Of a DNA stretch of 64,000 bases, positions 15,498-23,878 are shown piece after piece (within the stretch, counting starts at the first letter, position 1; every line of letters begins with the position of its first letter). The stretch lies in contig CBDCLG010000020.1 of assembly GCA_965218625.1 (NCBI GenBank), positions 310,001 through 374,000 on the forward strand. Reading direction: 5' to 3'. The DNA comes from Bin5 sp965218625 (lineage in GTDB: Bacteria > Chloroflexota > Anaerolineae > Caldilineales > Caldilineaceae). A program made the translations under genes and the position numbers. Under the pieces are notes generated by a model, which ran no database searches, had not been told where the DNA came from, and saw nothing but the letters and a program-made list of their open reading frames with translations.

Positions 15498-18248
15498 ATG
15501 AACCAAGTACACGAGCAAACCCTCAACGTCTGGCTCGCAGGGCATCTCAAGAATTACGGGCTCGACGCCAGGCCCGAATCAATGCACCCCGGCAACCGCC
15601 GCATCGACGTCGAGGTCCGCATCCGACCCCTGGCAATCGCCCTCGAAGCCGAACATGGGCAGAGTTCGACAAAGAAGGCTTCCGCCATCGGCGACGCCGA
15701 CGCCCGCCTCAAACAGAGGCTGGCCCAGTGTGCGATCGCCATCTGCTACCCCGAAAACACAACCGAGGATTCCCTGCCGACCGCTCGACTTCTCTGGACC
15801 GTTCGCGACCCCGCCGCGCCTACCCCAGCCGCTGCTGAATGGAGCGCCGGCACCATCGATCAGCTCGTCTCGGTCATCCGTCTTACCCCTGCCCAACTCG
15901 GTGACCCGGACTCAGTCGCTACCGCCCTGTCCAGCAGCCTCGACGGCGCTGTCAACCGTCTAAGCGAAACTCAGAAACGCGAACTTGCTCGCAAGCTCGA
16001 CCTGCCCGAACGTGCCAAAGTAGCCAAAGGCAACCCCCTCAACACCGCGGCCAAACGCGCCCTGCTTGTCATCGTCACCGCCGTAATGTTCCACGCCCGT
16101 CTCGACAACCACCGTCACAAGCTGCGCCCCAAGCTCGACAACCGCACCTCGCCGCCCAAGCCCTTCGACGACGACTGGCCGCCGCCCATGGCCCAGGAAT
16201 GCGCCAATGCGGCCGACCCGATCGGCGCCTTCGCCGACGCCTGGAATCTGATCCTCGCCCTCGACTACAAACCGATCTTCGAGACCGGCCGCGCCGCCCT
16301 CTTCGCCTGTCCCAACGACTATGCCTTCACCGCCGCGGTGCACGATAGCTGCCGCGCCGCTCTGACCGTAGTGCGCACCATCGCCGGCCTGCGCCACGAC
16401 CTTCTCGGCCGCATCTTCCACACCGTGCTCGACACCGCCCGCTACGACGGTTCCTTTTACACAACCACCCCCGCCGCTACCCTCCTCGCGACCCTTGCCA
16501 TCGACGAAAAGAAGTGCGACTGGAACGACCCTGAAGCCATCGCCAACCTGCGCATCATTGACCCCGCCTGCGGCACCGGAACGCTGCTCATGGCCGCCGC
16601 CGAGCGCATTCGCGACCTCGCCCCACACACGCTCGACGACGAAACAGTCGCCGCCGCACTCATCGAACAGGTCCTCAGCGGATACGACATTAACCTGACT
16701 GCCACCCACATGGCCGCCACAACGTTGGGCCTGCTCTCTCCCACAACCCAATTCAGCAACATGAAAATCGGCCGCACCTTCCTTGGCGTCGACGAAGGCG
16801 GCAAAGCTCACTTGGGTTCGCTGGAGTTCCTCGACCGCCAGGTAACGCTCATTCCCTGGCCTTCCTCGGTTCAGTCAGTGACGCAAGTAGAGACAGGAGA
16901 GGAAATCCCTCAGACCGAGGCTGCCGACCTCGTTATTATGAACCCGCCCTTCACCCGCGACAGCCTGCGCCACGACCAGTTCACAAGTGAGGAGGAGAGA
17001 CTGCTTAAGCAACGGGAAAAGTCGCTATTTGCGAAGAGGCCAGTGCATTGGTCAGGAAATAGCAGTGCATTTGTGGTCTTGGCAGAAGAGATTGCGAAGC
17101 AGGAAAGTGGTACCATCGCAGCCATACTTCCACTTACCAATGCTACGAACGCGTCTTTTCGCGCTACGCGCATTTTTCTTGCCAATCACTTTCAAATCAA
17201 TATCATTGTCACGTCCCACGACCCCGAGCGCATATTCTTCTCTGAAAATACCAGCATCGGTGAAATGTTATTGATATGTAGGCGGTGGCCCGATGATAAG
17301 GGACCCAAGCCGCCGACGACTGTTGTCAATCTGGCCGTAAACCCGGCTTCCCCTTCCGCTGCCATCTCAGCTGCCCAAGCTATCAAAGATGACGCCGTCG
17401 AATCTCAACGCCTCGGGACAATACAGCAGTGGCCCCAATCGAAAATCACAACCGGCGATTGGGGCGCGGTGCAATTCCTCTCGCCTTATTTGTGTAGTAT
17501 GTTCGCCCACCTCAGGGATGATGTTTTCTTTCCAACAGTTGCGCTGGACACATTTGCCCTCATCGGGCCCGCCGGCCAGCGGATACGCGATGCCTTTGTA
17601 AAATCTGAGATGCCCGATGCATTGGGGCGAGTTGCACTGTGGCACCACGACACGGAGCAGACGCAATCGATGGCTGCTGAATGGGACTCCCATATCATCG
17701 CCAAGTCACCCAAAAGGCACTTAGCGGGCTCCTATTGGGCACAGCGCAGCAAAATTCTGTTGCCGACACGCCTGTTTTTGCAGACCACACGTACAGTAGT
17801 CGTAAGACTAGAAACCCCCTGTGTTGGTTCGGCGTGGGTTCCTTGCAACATTAATCGCCCCCAAAACTTGAGAATCGACTGGGAGAAGGCTCTTTGCGTC
17901 TACTTCAATTCACCCATGGGGATACTGTCCTTGTTAGGTGACCGTTCCAACAAGAAGCCGACTTATCCAAACATTTCACTTGACGACATGCGCAAACTTG
18001 CTGTCCCAGACTTCGACACGATCGGGCCCCACGCCGTCGACACGTTAGCCGCTGCCTATGACAAGCACGCCCGCGAAGTCTTACTTCCTCTTCCCCAAAT
18101 GAACCAATGCCCCGTCCGCCGCGCCCTCGACGAAGCCGTTACCAATGCGCTCGACTTGGACTGGGAGCTGGTCCCCAACATTCGCCGCGCTCTAGCCGAA
18201 GAACCATCCGTAACCGGCCAACGGTACGCCTACCTCCCCCAACCGTAA
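15498..18248 (+). CDS. Probable single-chain restriction-modification enzyme (type IIG-like N6-adenine MTase)
   Basis: 916 residues. N-terminal region 1-100 has a PD-(D/E)xK-like pattern: RRIDVEV (Asp37), then ALEAEHG (Glu50, Glu52) and Lys59/60. The central class-gamma methyltransferase has motif I DPACGTGTLLMAA (from Asp355) and motif IV NPPF (from Asn482), preceded by an N6_Mtase-type helical region. The C-terminal part (about 640-900) resembles a target-recognition region and ends in a helical spacer. This order is that of type IIG/IIL enzymes, which cut and methylate with one polypeptide. It could instead be a methyltransferase subunit of a multi-gene system, but no S or R partner lies beside it. 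Confidence 0.75.
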   Translation: MNQVHEQTLNVWLAGHLKNYGLDARPESMHPGNRRIDVEVRIRPLAIALEAEHGQSSTKKASAIGDADARLKQRLAQCAIAICYPENTTEDSLPTARLLWTVRDPAAPTPAAAEWSAGTIDQLVSVIRLTPAQLGDPDSVATALSSSLDGAVNRLSETQKRELARKLDLPERAKVAKGNPLNTAAKRALLVIVTAVMFHARLDNHRHKLRPKLDNRTSPPKPFDDDWPPPMAQECANAADPIGAFADAWNLILALDYKPIFETGRAALFACPNDYAFTAAVHDSCRAALTVVRTIAGLRHDLLGRIFHTVLDTARYDGSFYTTTPAATLLATLAIDEKKCDWNDPEAIANLRIIDPACGTGTLLMAAAERIRDLAPHTLDDETVAAALIEQVLSGYDINLTATHMAATTLGLLSPTTQFSNMKIGRTFLGVDEGGKAHLGSLEFLDRQVTLIPWPSSVQSVTQVETGEEIPQTEAADLVIMNPPFTRDSLRHDQFTSEEERLLKQREKSLFAKRPVHWSGNSSAFVVLAEEIAKQESGTIAAILPLTNATNASFRATRIFLANHFQINIIVTSHDPERIFFSENTSIGEMLLICRRWPDDKGPKPPTTVVNLAVNPASPSAAISAAQAIKDDAVESQRLGTIQQWPQSKITTGDWGAVQFLSPYLCSMFAHLRDDVFFPTVALDTFALIGPAGQRIRDAFVKSEMPDALGRVALWHHDTEQTQSMAAEWDSHIIAKSPKRHLAGSYWAQRSKILLPTRLFLQTTRTVVVRLETPCVGSAWVPCNINRPQNLRIDWEKALCVYFNSPMGILSLLGDRSNKKPTYPNISLDDMRKLAVPDFDTIGPHAVDTLAAAYDKHAREVLLPLPQMNQCPVRRALDEAVTNALDLDWELVPNIRRALAEEPSVTGQRYAYLPQP

Positions 18249-18324
18249 AACCCTCTCTTCCCATCGCCGACTACGACTACCTCAAATGGAACTGCACACA
18301 AGTTGCACTGGCTGTTGAATTCAG

Positions 18325-18348
18325 AAATTGCTAAGCTTTAGCAAATTT
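18325..18348. terminator. AT-rich palindromic hairpin after the methyltransferase gene
   Basis: AAATTGCTAA-GCT-TTAGCAAATTT forms a 7-bp perfect stem flanked by A and T runs, 77 bp after the stop at 18248. It could terminate transcription in both directions. A second inverted repeat (AAATTTAGTG ... CACTAATTT, 18343-18370) overlaps it just before the next gene. Confidence 0.5.
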
Positions 18349-18400
18349 AGTGGACGGAATTCACTAATTTGGGACTAGATAGGGGGACCTGAACAAAACC

Positions 18401-18980
18401 TTGGACACGCCCGCCAATCTCTTTGAAGAGCGCCTTGAGGTCCACCTCAGATTTGAAGGCCCGGACGTTGAGGACGGCACAATGTCCCTTGAGGATCTCA
18501 TCCCAATATTGGAGGGGTTTTCAAGCGCATACGCCGAATTAGCCAAGACCGGCGACCCCAGCTCGACACACCGCGTCAAGATTGCTGACGTACGTCAGGG
18601 GTCAGCGGACATTGTGCTCGAAATCTGGAAAACCGTGACTGGTCACCCCGATTTTGTCGCGGGTGCGGGGGCAATCCTTATTGGCGGCCGCGCAACGAAT
18701 CCTGAAACGAATGATTGGGGTCATTCGACTCAAGCGCCACGTCAAGAACCGTCCCTACAAGGTGGAAATCAGCGGCGACAACAACATCGTAATCTTAAAT
18801 TCCCAGAATATATCTGTCGAAGCCCCGAAGGAGACCCACGATGCATTCGAGAGCGGAGTAATTGACAAGCAGCTTGACAGGCTCACGAGTCCACTGGAGA
18901 TGGGTCGAATTGAGGAGGCAGAACTTCAGGCGCTCCCCACCAATGGAGAGGCGCTGAGTGAGCGCATCACCGCCGTCGTG
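18401..18980 (+). pseudogene. Hypothetical protein gene broken by frameshift and IS insertion
   Basis: The first frame (TTG 18401) reads NLFEERLEVHLRFEGPDVED, ...IPILEGFSSAYAELAKTGD..., then VKIADVRQGSADIVLEIWK and GAGAILIGG. Near 18680-18700 the sense passes to another frame: KRMIGVIRLKRHVKNRPYKV, EISGDNNIVILNSQNISVEA, ...FESGVIDKQLDRL. Joined, the two give a soluble protein of about 190 residues with a possible short membrane helix in the middle. I know this only as an uncharacterised family. Its 3' end is replaced by the C-terminal part of a transposase at about 18980. The gene is almost certainly inactive. Confidence 0.6.
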
Positions 18981-19181
18981 CATATCGCATTTCGAGAAGA
19001 CGAAAGCCGCATACGACCGGGCCATGCGAAACGTAACTTGGCTATCGTACGCCGCATGGCCCTCAATCTACTGCGCCATGAGAAAACCGCCGTAGTCGGT
19101 ATCGCCGCCAAACGTAAACGTGCTGGGTGGAATCAGGAATACTTTCTCAAGGTCCCGCAAACTTAAGATGCGATTGCCCTG
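18981..19181 (+). mobile_element. ISAs1-family transposase 3' remnant with terminal repeat
   Basis: In frame with the broken hypothetical gene, the residues AFREDESRIRPGHAKRNLAI, VRRMALNLLRHEK, then KRKRAGWNQEYFLKV are the conserved C-terminus of ISAs1-type DDE transposases. The stop at 19164 is followed by GATGCGATTGCCCTG, whose reverse complement CAGGGCAATCGCATC looks like the terminal inverted repeat of that family. Only about 60 residues of transposase and one end remain; the left end is missing. Confidence 0.75.
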
Positions 19182-19201
19182 GAAAAAGAGGGCCAAAAGG
19201 C

Positions 19202-19230
19202 TTGCCCATTTCAACTATTTGTGCTACACT
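19202..19230 (+). promoter_or_regulatory. Candidate promoter upstream of the HNH endonuclease
   Basis: TTGCCC at 19202, a 17-bp spacer and TACACT at 19225. The HNH gene starts 185 bp further on, so the transcript would have a long leader. No ORF or RNA motif was recognised in that leader. Confidence 0.3.
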
Positions 19231-19415
19231 AGGGTGCTTATGCACTCTTGACCAACCCAAACGCAGGAAGCGGCCGCCCGAGAGTCCCCAAAAGATGCTA
19301 GTTCCACGAGCACTCGGGCCAGTTACTTCGGTACTGTGCTCGTATGACTTCCTCGCGACTCAATCACTTGCAGCGTCAGGCGCTTAGTCTGACATTCATC
19401 TGATCTAGGAGGCAC

Positions 19416-20006
19416 ATGCAGAGGATTCCCAAACGCCATCGCCATTGCAAGAGCTGCGGAGATTTATTTCGTTACCCAAGCAAAAATGTCAAACGCTGCC
19501 AGTCATGCCGGCAAGCCACTGCTAGGGAGCCTCGCCGTCATCTACCAAGACTTTTGGCAGGTCAGAAAGGAATCTGCCCCGTTTGCAGAGAGCAACTGCC
19601 TGAGCAGATTTCAGCCAACCTTCACGTTGATCACATCTTCCCGAAGGCCTACGGTGGCAAAAACAATATTGATAATCTGCAGGCCGTTCATATCCTATGC
19701 AACAGGAAAAAGAACTCATCAATTGCCCATGGGGTACTCAGGGCTGTCAAAGAAATTCTCCGTCCTGTCGTGGATAAATCTCGAGTCTCAAGAAGCGGAA
19801 CCCAGTATGATTGTGATTTAATTCTGGATGACAACAAACGGAAACCTATATGCAAGATCAGACTCAAAAGGAAACAAGCGTATCTGGGCGTGTTTGACAA
19901 GAACAAGAAGGAAACGAGACAGAGAGTCAATTCTTATGATGAAGTGTACGCTTTCGCAGAAGAGTTCAAAGCGACAGCCAATCGATACTTGGCGAATGAA
20001 CAATAA
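19416..20006 (+). CDS. HNH endonuclease with N-terminal zinc fingers and a restriction-associated C-terminal domain
   Basis: 196 residues. CKSCGDLFRYPSKNVKRCQSC (about 11-31) is a zinc-ribbon pair. The HNH domain is at about 55-95 (CPVCREQL, then HVDHIFPKAYGGKNNIDNLQ, then HILCNRKK), with the catalytic His in VDHI, Asn in DNLQ and a final His/Cys. The C-terminal third (KPICKIRLKRKQAYLGVFDK, ...DEVYAFAEEFKATANRYL) resembles the conserved tail found after some restriction nuclease N-terminal domains (HsdR_N_2 type); that link is from memory. CTAGGAGGCAC precedes ATG 19416. Codon use is less C-biased than in its neighbours, which suggests horizontal transfer. Confidence 0.8.
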   Translation: MQRIPKRHRHCKSCGDLFRYPSKNVKRCQSCRQATAREPRRHLPRLLAGQKGICPVCREQLPEQISANLHVDHIFPKAYGGKNNIDNLQAVHILCNRKKNSSIAHGVLRAVKEILRPVVDKSRVSRSGTQYDCDLILDDNKRKPICKIRLKRKQAYLGVFDKNKKETRQRVNSYDEVYAFAEEFKATANRYLANEQ

Positions 20007-20299
20007 TCAGAGCCGGCGAATAGCCCCGCTAAAGACCAGTGCTTATCCCCCAGCCCGCCTAGGTTCCAAAATTGCTGGCTAAAGATCATCCACATCCGTC
20101 CCACCTTCTACCCACCGCGCACTCACTGCCGTCTCAAACCACTATCCGTTAGCCACTACAGTTCTCCTCTCCCACTCCTCAATCCCGCCGGAACCACCCC
20201 CTCGCCGATCCCCGCTCCCCGTCGGAGCGACGCTTGGGCCCGCCCTCCTCTGCAACCCGCGCACTCCACCCCTACGCGAACAGTCGTGAAAATCCTTCG

Positions 20300-20465
20300 T
20301 TCCCCCCAGTCGAGATTCTGGCAACCCCCGCCAGCCAACGCACCAAATCCTGTCCATCACATAAATCATTTTAATCATAGTTCAGACAGCCCACACTACC
20401 CACTGACCACTAGCCACTAACCACTGCAGTTCCCCCTTGACACCGCCGCCCACACCGTGTAACTC
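20300..20465. repeat. Composite dispersed repeat, copy B
   Basis: Second copy of the unit at 12685-12835: AACGCACCAAATCCTGTCC, the AT-rich 42-bp motif, a five-unit CCACTNN array ending CCACTGCAG (20392-20431) and CTTGACACCGCCGCCCACA with TAACTC 17 bp after TTGACA. Here the promoter-like end points at a broken gene rather than an intact one. Confidence 0.7.
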
Positions 20466-20510
20466 CTCCTCCCCCCTGCCCCTGCAGCCCATTTCCGCTC
20501 CATAGCTCAA

Positions 20511-20535
20511 TAAGGTCGGGCCTTGTGCCCGCCCT
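20511..20535. repeat. GC palindromic intergenic repeat, copy 3
   Basis: GGTCGGGCCTTGTGCCCGCCCT, a slightly degenerate copy of the units at 6703 and 13854. Confidence 0.55.
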
Positions 20536-20640
20536 CCGCTCGAGCCTTCCATCCGACCCCACCACCCAATTCCGCCCCCTTCCCTGCAAGAGCCCAGAAT
20601 TCCTGCTACTCTGTAAACATCATGCAATTCCAACCGTCAG

Positions 20641-21156
20641 ATCCCGCCAAAAGTACGCCCGAAATACCGCCACTTCCGCGCCGGCCCCGACGTCTTCTCC
20701 CGCCACGCCGAGTGCACCATCGCCGACCGCTACGCCGACGAAGGCATATACCTCGAATCCGCCGTCACCGACCGTTTCCAGGGCGCCAGCGAAGTCCGCA
20801 ACCGCCTCGGCGACCCCGAAAGAGGCATCCAGCCCCCACTTTTAATCACCAACAACTGCCCCCGCCTCATCGAATGACTCACCGACCTCCAACACGACCC
20901 CGCCAACCCCGAAGATGTCCTCAAAACCGACGTCAACGAATACGGCCAGGGCGACGACGACACCTACGACGCCCTCCGCTACGGCATCACCGCGGCCGAC
21001 AGTATCCCAAGCCCCCCCGCCGAAGAACCACAGGCCCCCAAATCATTCGAAATCTTAGATCACGTCGCCTTCGCACGCGCCCTGGAGCGCGAAAGAAGGT
21101 GGCGCGAAATGGACCCCGAAGAGCGCCGCCGCCACATAAGTAGCCTGATCCGGTGA
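20641..21156 (+). pseudogene. Phage terminase large subunit, C-terminal nuclease remnant
   Basis: One frame reads ECTIADRYADEGIYLESAVT, DRFQGASEVRNRLGDPE, LLITNNCPRLIE, an in-frame TGA at 20875, then LTDLQHDPANPEDVLKTDVN and DDDTYDALRYGI, ending at TGA 21154. This is the end of the RNase-H-like nuclease domain of a phage terminase large subunit, including the LQHDP...ED and D..DALRY signatures. The ATPase domain and start are missing, and the internal stop replaces what is usually Cys or Trp. It marks an old prophage or gene-transfer-agent insertion; no other phage gene survives in the window. Confidence 0.75.
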
Positions 21157-21432
21157 CTACATCTCACCAACCCTACATACACCCATCCAACCATGCAATC
21201 CGCAACAACCGCAGCCGCCCCAATCCATTACCCAATTCACACGGTCTACTGTCCGCCTCCACCCTCCAATGTGCAATGCACGCCAAACTGGTGTACCATA
21301 CCGCCGTCCGCTTCACCCGGCACAACACTTGCGTCCCAACGCGGCCGCAAGTGCCATGCAGATCACCAAGACCGGCCTCCAGGCCGCATACAATTTCAGC
21401 ACACCCTCTATCGCTGTCAGGAGGCATATACA
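21157..21432. other. Upstream region of the first Gfo/Idh gene
   Basis: 276 bp without a supported gene. An upstream extension of the oxidoreductase frame to 21193 exists but has no family support and no ribosome site. Confidence 0.4.
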
Positions 21433-22491
21433 ATGAGCGGCTCACCTATCCGCCTTGGCATCATCGGCATGGGACCCGCCAACATGGCCTCCACCATGAC
21501 CATGCTTGAGAACGAACCCGACCTCCGCTACTCCATCACCGCCGCCTGCGCCCGCCGACCCGAAATCCTCGAACAGGCCGCACAAAAATTCAACATCCCC
21601 TTCTACAGCACCGACTACCGCGACATCACAACCCGCGACGACGTCGACGTCGCCTGCGTCTACTCCCCCGACGCCCTCCACGCCGAGTCCTGCATCGACG
21701 CCCTCGAAAACGGCAAACACGTCGTCTGCACCAAACCCATGGTCACCGAGCTTCAACACGCCCGCACTCTCGTCGACCTCGTCCGCCAAACCGGCCTCAA
21801 ATTCCTCGTCGGCCAGACCATGCGCTTCGACCGCCAGTTTCTCGACGCCAAACGCCGCTACGACAGCGGCCGGCTCGGCAAACTCATCGCCGTCGAAAGC
21901 TTCTACCTCCACGACATGCGCCCCGTCTACGACTTCACGCCCTGGCGCCTCCACATGCCGCAGGACTTCATGTTCGGCGGCTGCGTCCACAGCATCGACG
22001 TCATCCGCGCCTTCGGCGGCGACATCAAACGCGTCCACGCCGTCGCCAACAAAGGCGGTCTCACACCCGGCTACCCCATCCAGGACAACTTCTTCATCAA
22101 TGCCGAATTCACCTCCGGCGTCATCGGCCGAGTCTCCGGCCTCTACGGCATCGTCCATCCGCCCCTGCCCATGATGCAGTACGGCGTCTACGGCACCGAG
22201 GGCAGCCTCCAGGGCGAATACACCGACAACGAACCCGGCGAAATCCGCGTCGTCCTCGACAGCAACACCGAGGAAGTCCACACCACACGTTTCGACGCCG
22301 AAACCGACCTCAGCGCCTACGGCCACGGCGCCACCGTCATCCGCTACATGCGCCACTTCCAGGACTGCCTCGACAACGACACCGATCCCTCACCCGGCGT
22401 CCTCGACGGCGCCAAATCCGTCGCCGCCGGCGTCGCCGCCTGGGAATCCATCCGCAGCGGCAACGCCGTCGACGTATTCAACGACTTCTGA
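21433..22491 (+). CDS. Gfo/Idh/MocA family oxidoreductase 1
   Basis: 352 residues. The N-terminal Rossmann fold opens LGIIGMGPANMASTM; the family Lys lies in HVVCTKPMVT (the E/C-K-P motif), followed by the C-terminal alpha/beta domain with MRPVYDFTPWR and a GGCVHSIDVIRAFGGD segment. Such enzymes oxidise or reduce sugars, inositols or related polyols with NAD(P). CAGGAGGCATATACA precedes ATG 21433. It is about 50 percent like the next oxidoreductase by eye (shared HDMRPV and GG..H.ID motifs), so the two are recent paralogs or act in one pathway. Confidence 0.9.
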   Translation: MSGSPIRLGIIGMGPANMASTMTMLENEPDLRYSITAACARRPEILEQAAQKFNIPFYSTDYRDITTRDDVDVACVYSPDALHAESCIDALENGKHVVCTKPMVTELQHARTLVDLVRQTGLKFLVGQTMRFDRQFLDAKRRYDSGRLGKLIAVESFYLHDMRPVYDFTPWRLHMPQDFMFGGCVHSIDVIRAFGGDIKRVHAVANKGGLTPGYPIQDNFFINAEFTSGVIGRVSGLYGIVHPPLPMMQYGVYGTEGSLQGEYTDNEPGEIRVVLDSNTEEVHTTRFDAETDLSAYGHGATVIRYMRHFQDCLDNDTDPSPGVLDGAKSVAAGVAAWESIRSGNAVDVFNDF

Positions 22492-22520
22492 CATCCAAAC
22501 GGGACAAGCACCAACTCGAC

Positions 22521-22555
22521 CACTAAGAACTAGAAACTCGAAACGAAAAACTAAA
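22521..22555. repeat. A-rich heptamer tandem repeat, second array
   Basis: CACTAAG, AACTAGA, AACTCGA, AACGAAA, AACTAAA in tandem, immediately before MITE copy 2. It matches the array at 751-788, which also lies near a MITE copy. Confidence 0.6.
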
Positions 22556-22557
22556 GA

Positions 22558-22744
22558 CCAGGGCTCGTTGACATTTGTCTGAACTTTGATTTTTCTGATT
22601 CATATGATGGACACAGTTAACGGCGCTGGCTCCCGAGGTGGGCTTCGTACACGAGAATCAGATGAATCAGAGTCCAAACTGTTTTCAGGCAGCTTGCAAA
22701 TGTCGCCTCTTTGACTATTCTTCTGAAATGTCAACGAAACCTAA
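22558..22744. mobile_element. MITE-like element, copy 2
   Basis: Begins GGGCTCGTTGACATTTGTC and ends with the inverted TGAAATGTCAACGAAACC. The internal GGCGCTGGCTCCCGA, GAATCAGAGTCCAAACTGTT and TGTCGCCTCTTTGA blocks match copies 1 and 3. It is the most diverged copy; the terminal CTAG is lost. Lies between two Gfo/Idh genes. Confidence 0.7.
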
Positions 22745-22827
22745 AGTGTCGCCCGTGAAATTTCCCGTCGACAGCCAGAACTACACGCCCCCGTCCCCCG
22801 GATGACTCCTCAAGAAAGGAGGTCCAG

Positions 22828-23841
22828 ATGGACAAGACTTTAGGTGTCGGCGTCATCGGCCTCGGCATGGGCGCCAACATGCTGGCCGTAAACCAGGATC
22901 CGACGTCCCGTATGGAGGTGCGCGCCCTCTGTGACAGCGACGAGTCGCGCCTTCAGCGCTTGGGGCAGGCGCACGATATTCCTCTCCTCACGACCGATTA
23001 CCGCGAGCTCGTATCCGGTCCCGATATCCACGTAATAGGCATCTATTCGCCCGACCACATGCACATGGAGCACATCGAGGGCGCCATCGCCTTCGACAGG
23101 CACATCATCTGCACCAAGCCCATGGTCGTCTCGCTCGATGAAGCCCGCCGCACCGTGAAACTCGTGCGCGTGTCCGGCATCAAGTTTCTCACCGGCCAGA
23201 CCTCCCGCTTCTCCCCCCGCTTCATGGCCGCCAAAAGGCTCTACGACGACGGCGACCTCGGCCGCCCCCTCTTCGCCGAGGCCCAATACGTCCACGACAT
23301 GCGCCCCGTCATGGACCGCACCGCTTGGCGGCACGAGAACCCACAGGACTGGCTCTACGGCGGCGCCTGCCACCCCATCGACCTGCTGCGCTGGTTCTTC
23401 GGCGACGTCGAAGAGGTCTTCACCTACGCCTCTCACAGCCACATCGACGACCGCTATCCGGCCGACAAACAGGACAACTTCCTCATCAATTTGCGTTTCG
23501 AGTCCGGCGTCATCGCCCGCATTCTGGCCGTCTTCGGTTTGGTCGAACCGCCCGTGCCCCAGCTCGGCCTCGGCGTCTTCGGCGACAAGGGATCATTTGT
23601 CAACGGACAGCTGGTCCTCGATAAGTTTGAAGGTCAGCCCGTCCTGTCTCTGGATTACAGGCGCGAACCGGGCCACGGGCTTGAGGTTATGCGCTACATG
23701 CGCCACTTTGAAGAATGCATACTCGAGGACAAGCGCCCCCTCGTCGACGAAGTCGCCGGCGCCAAGGTCATCGCCACCGCAGCCGCCTGCTGGGACTCGA
23801 TCCGCACCGGCATGCCCGCCAAGGTGCAACCTGTAGAATAA
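22828..23841 (+). CDS. Gfo/Idh/MocA family oxidoreductase 2
   Basis: 337 residues: Rossmann start VGVIGLGMGANMLAV, Lys in IICTKPMVVS, HDMRPVMDRTAWR and GGACHPIDLLRWFFGD in the substrate domain. A strong AAAGGAGGTCCAG precedes ATG. It appears to be a paralog of the gene at 21433, separated from it by MITE copy 2, and is followed 37 bp later by a GNAT gene on the same strand. NAD(P)-dependent sugar or polyol dehydrogenase is the likely role; substrate unknown. Confidence 0.9.
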   Translation: MDKTLGVGVIGLGMGANMLAVNQDPTSRMEVRALCDSDESRLQRLGQAHDIPLLTTDYRELVSGPDIHVIGIYSPDHMHMEHIEGAIAFDRHIICTKPMVVSLDEARRTVKLVRVSGIKFLTGQTSRFSPRFMAAKRLYDDGDLGRPLFAEAQYVHDMRPVMDRTAWRHENPQDWLYGGACHPIDLLRWFFGDVEEVFTYASHSHIDDRYPADKQDNFLINLRFESGVIARILAVFGLVEPPVPQLGLGVFGDKGSFVNGQLVLDKFEGQPVLSLDYRREPGHGLEVMRYMRHFEECILEDKRPLVDEVAGAKVIATAAACWDSIRTGMPAKVQPVE

Positions 23842-23878
23842 CGCCGCGCCGCAGCCGCGCAGCCAGAGGACACGAAAC

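Larger units (their letters stand above)
20007..20640. other. Repeat-filled intergenic region
   Basis: No gene. It holds a short CCACTAT-type heptamer array (20139-20161), the composite repeat copy B (about 20300-20465) and GC palindrome copy 3 (20511-20535), ending at a phage terminase remnant. Confidence 0.6.
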
